A stretch of DNA of 64,000 nt from Riemerella anatipestifer (GTDB taxonomy: Bacteria; Bacteroidota; Bacteroidia; Flavobacteriales; Weeksellaceae): assembly GCF_009663465.1 (NCBI RefSeq), contig NZ_QXHU01000001.1, positions 300,208 to 364,207 of the forward strand. Reading direction: 5' to 3'. The notes under the pieces were generated by a model that saw only the letters and a list, made by a program, of their open reading frames with translations, was not told the DNA's origin and ran no database searches. The position numbers and the translations under genes are program-made. Positions 61,705-64,000 of the stretch are shown here, piece by piece. Each line of letters begins with the position of its first letter. The stretch's first letter is position 1.

Positions 61705-62411
61705 AATCTGTTTAATTCTTGTAGGTTAATTTTCCCTTCGTAAATGGCTTTACCCACAATAACCCCATCACAACCTATTTCTTTTAGTTTAATCAAGTCG
61801 TTTAACGATGAAACTCCACCACTGGCAATCAATTTTACCTTTGTTTTTTGTAAAATTTCTTGATATAATTCATTTGAGGTACCTTGCAACATACCGTCTT
61901 TGGCAATATCCGTGCATACCACATATCTAATGCCTTTTTGTTCATATTCGGCAATAAATTCAAGCACCTCTTTTTCAGAACTTTCAAGCCAACCTTGCGT
62001 AGCGATTTTTCTATTATTGGCATCAGCTCCAAGTATAATTCTTTCATTACCATACTGATTTAACCACTCCAAAAAAACACTCGGATTTTGCACAGCTATA
62101 CTTCCACCTGTAACTTGGGAAGCTCCGCTTTCAAAGGCAATTTTTACATCTTCATTACTTTTTATACCTCCTCCAAAATCAATTTTTAATGTAGTGTTTT
62201 GGGCGATAATTTCAAGTACTTTATAATTTACAATATGCTTGGATTTAGCACCGTCTAAATCTACCAAATGTAAGTATTCGATACCATTAGCTTCAAATTC
62301 TTTGGCGACTTCCAATGGATTTTCATTGTAAATTTTTTGTGTAGCATAATCCCCCTTGGTTAAACGAACACATTTGCCATTGATAATATCTATTGCGGGA
62401 ATAATTCTCAT
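61698..62411 (-). CDS. hisA: ProFAR isomerase
   Basis: Fourth histidine step, an Amadori rearrangement. 237 aa TIM barrel related to HisF. The start [20 protein letters not shown] carries the catalytic Asp8. The phosphate-binding [20 protein letters not shown] is near 78, the second catalytic Asp is in [14 protein letters not shown] near 169 (the pattern D-x-x-x-D-G), and [13 protein letters not shown] is near 195. Four-bp overlap with hisH. Confidence 0.97.
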   Translation of the reverse strand: MRIIPAIDIINGKCVRLTKGDYATQKIYNENPLEVAKEFEANGIEYLHLVDLDGAKSKHIVNYKVLEIIAQNTTLKIDFGGGIKSNEDVKIAFESGASQVTGGSIAVQNPSVFLEWLNQYGNERIILGADANNRKIATQGWLESSEKEVLEFIAEYEQKGIRYVVCTDIAKDGMLQGTSNELYQEILQKTKVKLIASGGVSSLNDLIKLKEIGCDGVIVGKAIYEGKINLQELNRLC

Positions 62412-62986
62412 AGTTTTAAAAAGTTTTTTAAAATCTGTTCTCCAACGTTTGCCGATTTTTCGGGGTGAAATTGTGTGGCGTAAAAATTACCTTTTTGCAT
62501 CGCTGCACTAAAAGGCAAAATATAATCGCAAACAGCTATGGTATGTTCTGACAATTCGCAATAATAGCTATGCACAAAATACACATCATTACTCTGGTTT
62601 ATGCCTTCAAAAATTGGAGATTTTGTTTTTGTTAAACTATTCCACCCCATATGAGGTACAGTTTCTGTTGCAGGGAATTTTTTTACTTGCACCTCAAAAA
62701 TACCCAAACAATGCGTATTACCTTCTTCCGAAAAATTGCACAAAAGTTGTTGCCCCAAGCAAATACCCAAAACAGGCTGGGTAAGCGAAGTAATCAGTTG
62801 GTCAAGTTGTCTTTCTCTCAAATAATTCATTGCGCTGCTGGCTTCCCCAACTCCTGGAAAAATCACTTTATCAGCACTACGAATTTGCCGTTCATCATCA
62901 GTAACAACACACTTAAAACCCAAACGTTCAATTGCATTTTTTACAGAAGTAGTGTTTCCTGCATTGTATTTTATAATCGCAATCAT
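62408..62986 (-). CDS. hisH: imidazole glycerol phosphate synthase, glutaminase subunit
   Basis: Class I glutamine amidotransferase that feeds ammonia to HisF. 192 aa. The triad is visible: Cys in [19 protein letters not shown] near residue 76, His and Glu in [11 protein letters not shown] near 173. The start [20 protein letters not shown] is typical. Overlaps hisB and hisA by 4 bp each. Confidence 0.96.
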   Translation of the reverse strand: MIAIIKYNAGNTTSVKNAIERLGFKCVVTDDERQIRSADKVIFPGVGEASSAMNYLRERQLDQLITSLTQPVLGICLGQQLLCNFSEEGNTHCLGIFEVQVKKFPATETVPHMGWNSLTKTKSPIFEGINQSNDVYFVHSYYCELSEHTIAVCDYILPFSAAMQKGNFYATQFHPEKSANVGEQILKNFLKL

Positions 62987-64000
62987 AATGTTCCTTTTGT
63001 ACTTGGAATTGAAAAATTATTCGTTTTTGAAACCGCCATTTTTATAGCTTTTGCAAATGCCTTAAATATCGCTTCAATTTTGTGGTGTTCATTATTGCCT
63101 TCTGCTTTGATGTTAAGGTTACACTTAGCACTATCACTAAATGATTTAAAGAAATGCATAAACATTTCAGTAGGCATTTCGCCAATTTTTTCACGCTTAA
63201 ATTCTGCGCTCCACTCTAACCACGGTCTGCCACCAAAATCAATCGCAACTTGAGCAAGACAATCGTCCATTGGCAATAAAAATCCGTATCGTTCAATGCC
63301 TTTTTTGCTGCCTAATGCTTGCAAAAACGCATCGCCAAGGGTAATAGCCACATCTTCAATGGTGTGATGTTCGTCAATGTGCAAATCTCCGTTGACTTGA
63401 ATATTTAGGTCTAAATTTCCGTGTTTGGCAATTTGCTCCAACATATGGTCATAAAATCCCAAACCTGTTGAAATGTTTGCTTTTCCCGAACCGTCAAGGT
63501 TTATCCCAATAGATATTTTTGTTTCATTCGTGTTTCGTTTCACCAATGCTTTTCGTGGTTGAACGGCTAAAAACGTGTAAATATCCGCCCAAGAAGTGGT
63601 GGTAAGGACAGCATCTGTACTGTTTTCTTTTCCAATAAAAATGGCTTTACTACCTAAATTTTTGGCAAGTTCTATATCGGTTAAGCGGTCGCCAATCACA
63701 AAAGAATTTTTTAAATCAAAATTCCCTTTAAGATAATGAGTAAGCATACCTGTTCCTGGCTTACGTGTAGGGGCATTTTCGTGTGGGAAAGATTTGTCAA
63801 TCAGCACTTCGGCAAATTCAATCCCTTCATTTTTGAACGCTTGCATAATTTTATTATGGGCAGGCCAAAAGGTTTCTTCAGGAAAAGAAGCCGTACCCAA
63901 GCCATCTTGATTGGTTACCATTACCAGCAAATAATCTAACTCTCTGGCAATACGCGAAAGATTCTGGAATACCTCTGGGTAAAATTCTAATTTTTCTAAA
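62983..64000 (-). CDS. hisB: bifunctional histidinol-phosphatase / imidazoleglycerol-phosphate dehydratase (partial at window edge)
   Basis: Steps 6 and 8 of histidine synthesis. The reading frame is open to the window end ([21 protein letters not shown] upstream of [12 protein letters not shown]), so the N-terminal part with HAD motif I lies outside. Visible are HAD motif II (VMVTNQDG), the zinc loop [14 protein letters not shown] and motif III/IV ([17 protein letters not shown]). Then comes the dehydratase: [28 protein letters not shown] and [13 protein letters not shown] with the His/Glu metal ligands. The ATG at 63930 is internal and not the start. First visible gene of the operon. Confidence 0.93.
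   Translation of the reverse strand, partial: LEKLEFYPEVFQNLSRIARELDYLLVMVTNQDGLGTASFPEETFWPAHNKIMQAFKNEGIEFAEVLIDKSFPHENAPTRKPGTGMLTHYLKGNFDLKNSFVIGDRLTDIELAKNLGSKAIFIGKENSTDAVLTTTSWADIYTFLAVQPRKALVKRNTNETKISIGINLDGSGKANISTGLGFYDHMLEQIAKHGNLDLNIQVNGDLHIDEHHTIEDVAITLGDAFLQALGSKKGIERYGFLLPMDDCLAQVAIDFGGRPWLEWSAEFKREKIGEMPTEMFMHFFKSFSDSAKCNLNIKAEGNNEHHKIEAIFKAFAKAIKMAVSKTNNFSIPSTKGTL

Noticed and set aside
60357-63939. Several plus-strand frames opposite the his operon
   Set aside because: They are antisense shadows of well-supported his genes and have no promoter or family signal.
1-64000. rRNA or tRNA genes
   Set aside because: I scanned the intergenic regions by eye for cloverleaf tRNAs and rRNA segments and saw none.
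1-64000. Prophage or integrative element
   Set aside because: No integrase, portal, terminase, relaxase or capsid genes. The accessory parts are small blocks between core genes.

Overview
The window looks like a low-GC Bacteroidetes chromosome, most likely from class Flavobacteriia, family Weeksellaceae (Riemerella/Chryseobacterium type). The reasons are promoters of the TTTG-N19-20-TAnnTTTG type, A/T-rich leaders without strong Shine-Dalgarno sequences, a Bat (MoxR/VWA/TPR) operon, DUF4834 and DUF6263 proteins, a PyrE-PyrF fusion and several Bacteroidetes-style lipoproteins. The genus is inference. Nothing was searched against a database.

Layout. 1-4760 is accessory. A dispersed repeat and a hairpin-rich leader precede three visibly GC-richer genes: a secreted VGINTP-type protein, a FISUMP-type surface protein and an HU-like DNA-binding protein. 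They are followed by about 1.4 kb of non-coding DNA made of two and a half tandem copies of a unit of about 640 bp. 4.7-12.9 kb is core: purH, an outer-membrane barrel, uvrA, an SPFH/band-7 protein and rpsA. 13.0-14.45 kb is a toxin-immunity graveyard: two broken Tae4-like amidase effectors around one intact Tai4-like lipoprotein. 14.4-26.9 kb holds a CPBP protease, acs, a THUMP RNA methyltransferase, a GT2 glycosyltransferase, an orphan barstar, an M3 peptidase, a UGT-like glycosyltransferase, a papain-like peptidase, a YegS-like lipid kinase, lipB and two small lipoproteins (one a cytochrome c).

27.2-35.0 kb is a metal-export block: a small exported protein, CzcA-type RND pump, TolC channel, periplasmic adaptor, TauE-like permease with an unusual tail, and a VIT-family Fe/Mn transporter. 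A perfect 20-bp palindrome sits in front of the pump gene. 35.1-45.5 kb holds purM-purN, fabH, the pyrEF fusion, a large barrel protein with a decayed M1-peptidase-like domain, a wrecked IS1595-type transposase, and aroB. 45.3-53.4 kb is the Bat operon with marC. 53.6-60.1 kb holds dinB-like, rlmB, DUF6263, DUF4834, YfhO-like and GT4 genes.

The window ends in a tightly overlapped histidine operon (hisB-hisH-hisA-hisF-hisIE, minus strand) whose 3' end runs into a second copy of the repeat seen at the window start. The most unusual structure is in the 3.3-4.6 kb tandem repeat. Three hairpins there each carry, in one tandem copy but not in the other, a 24-25 nt module flanked by a CAAA direct repeat, which looks like a very small insertion element that targets hairpin arms.
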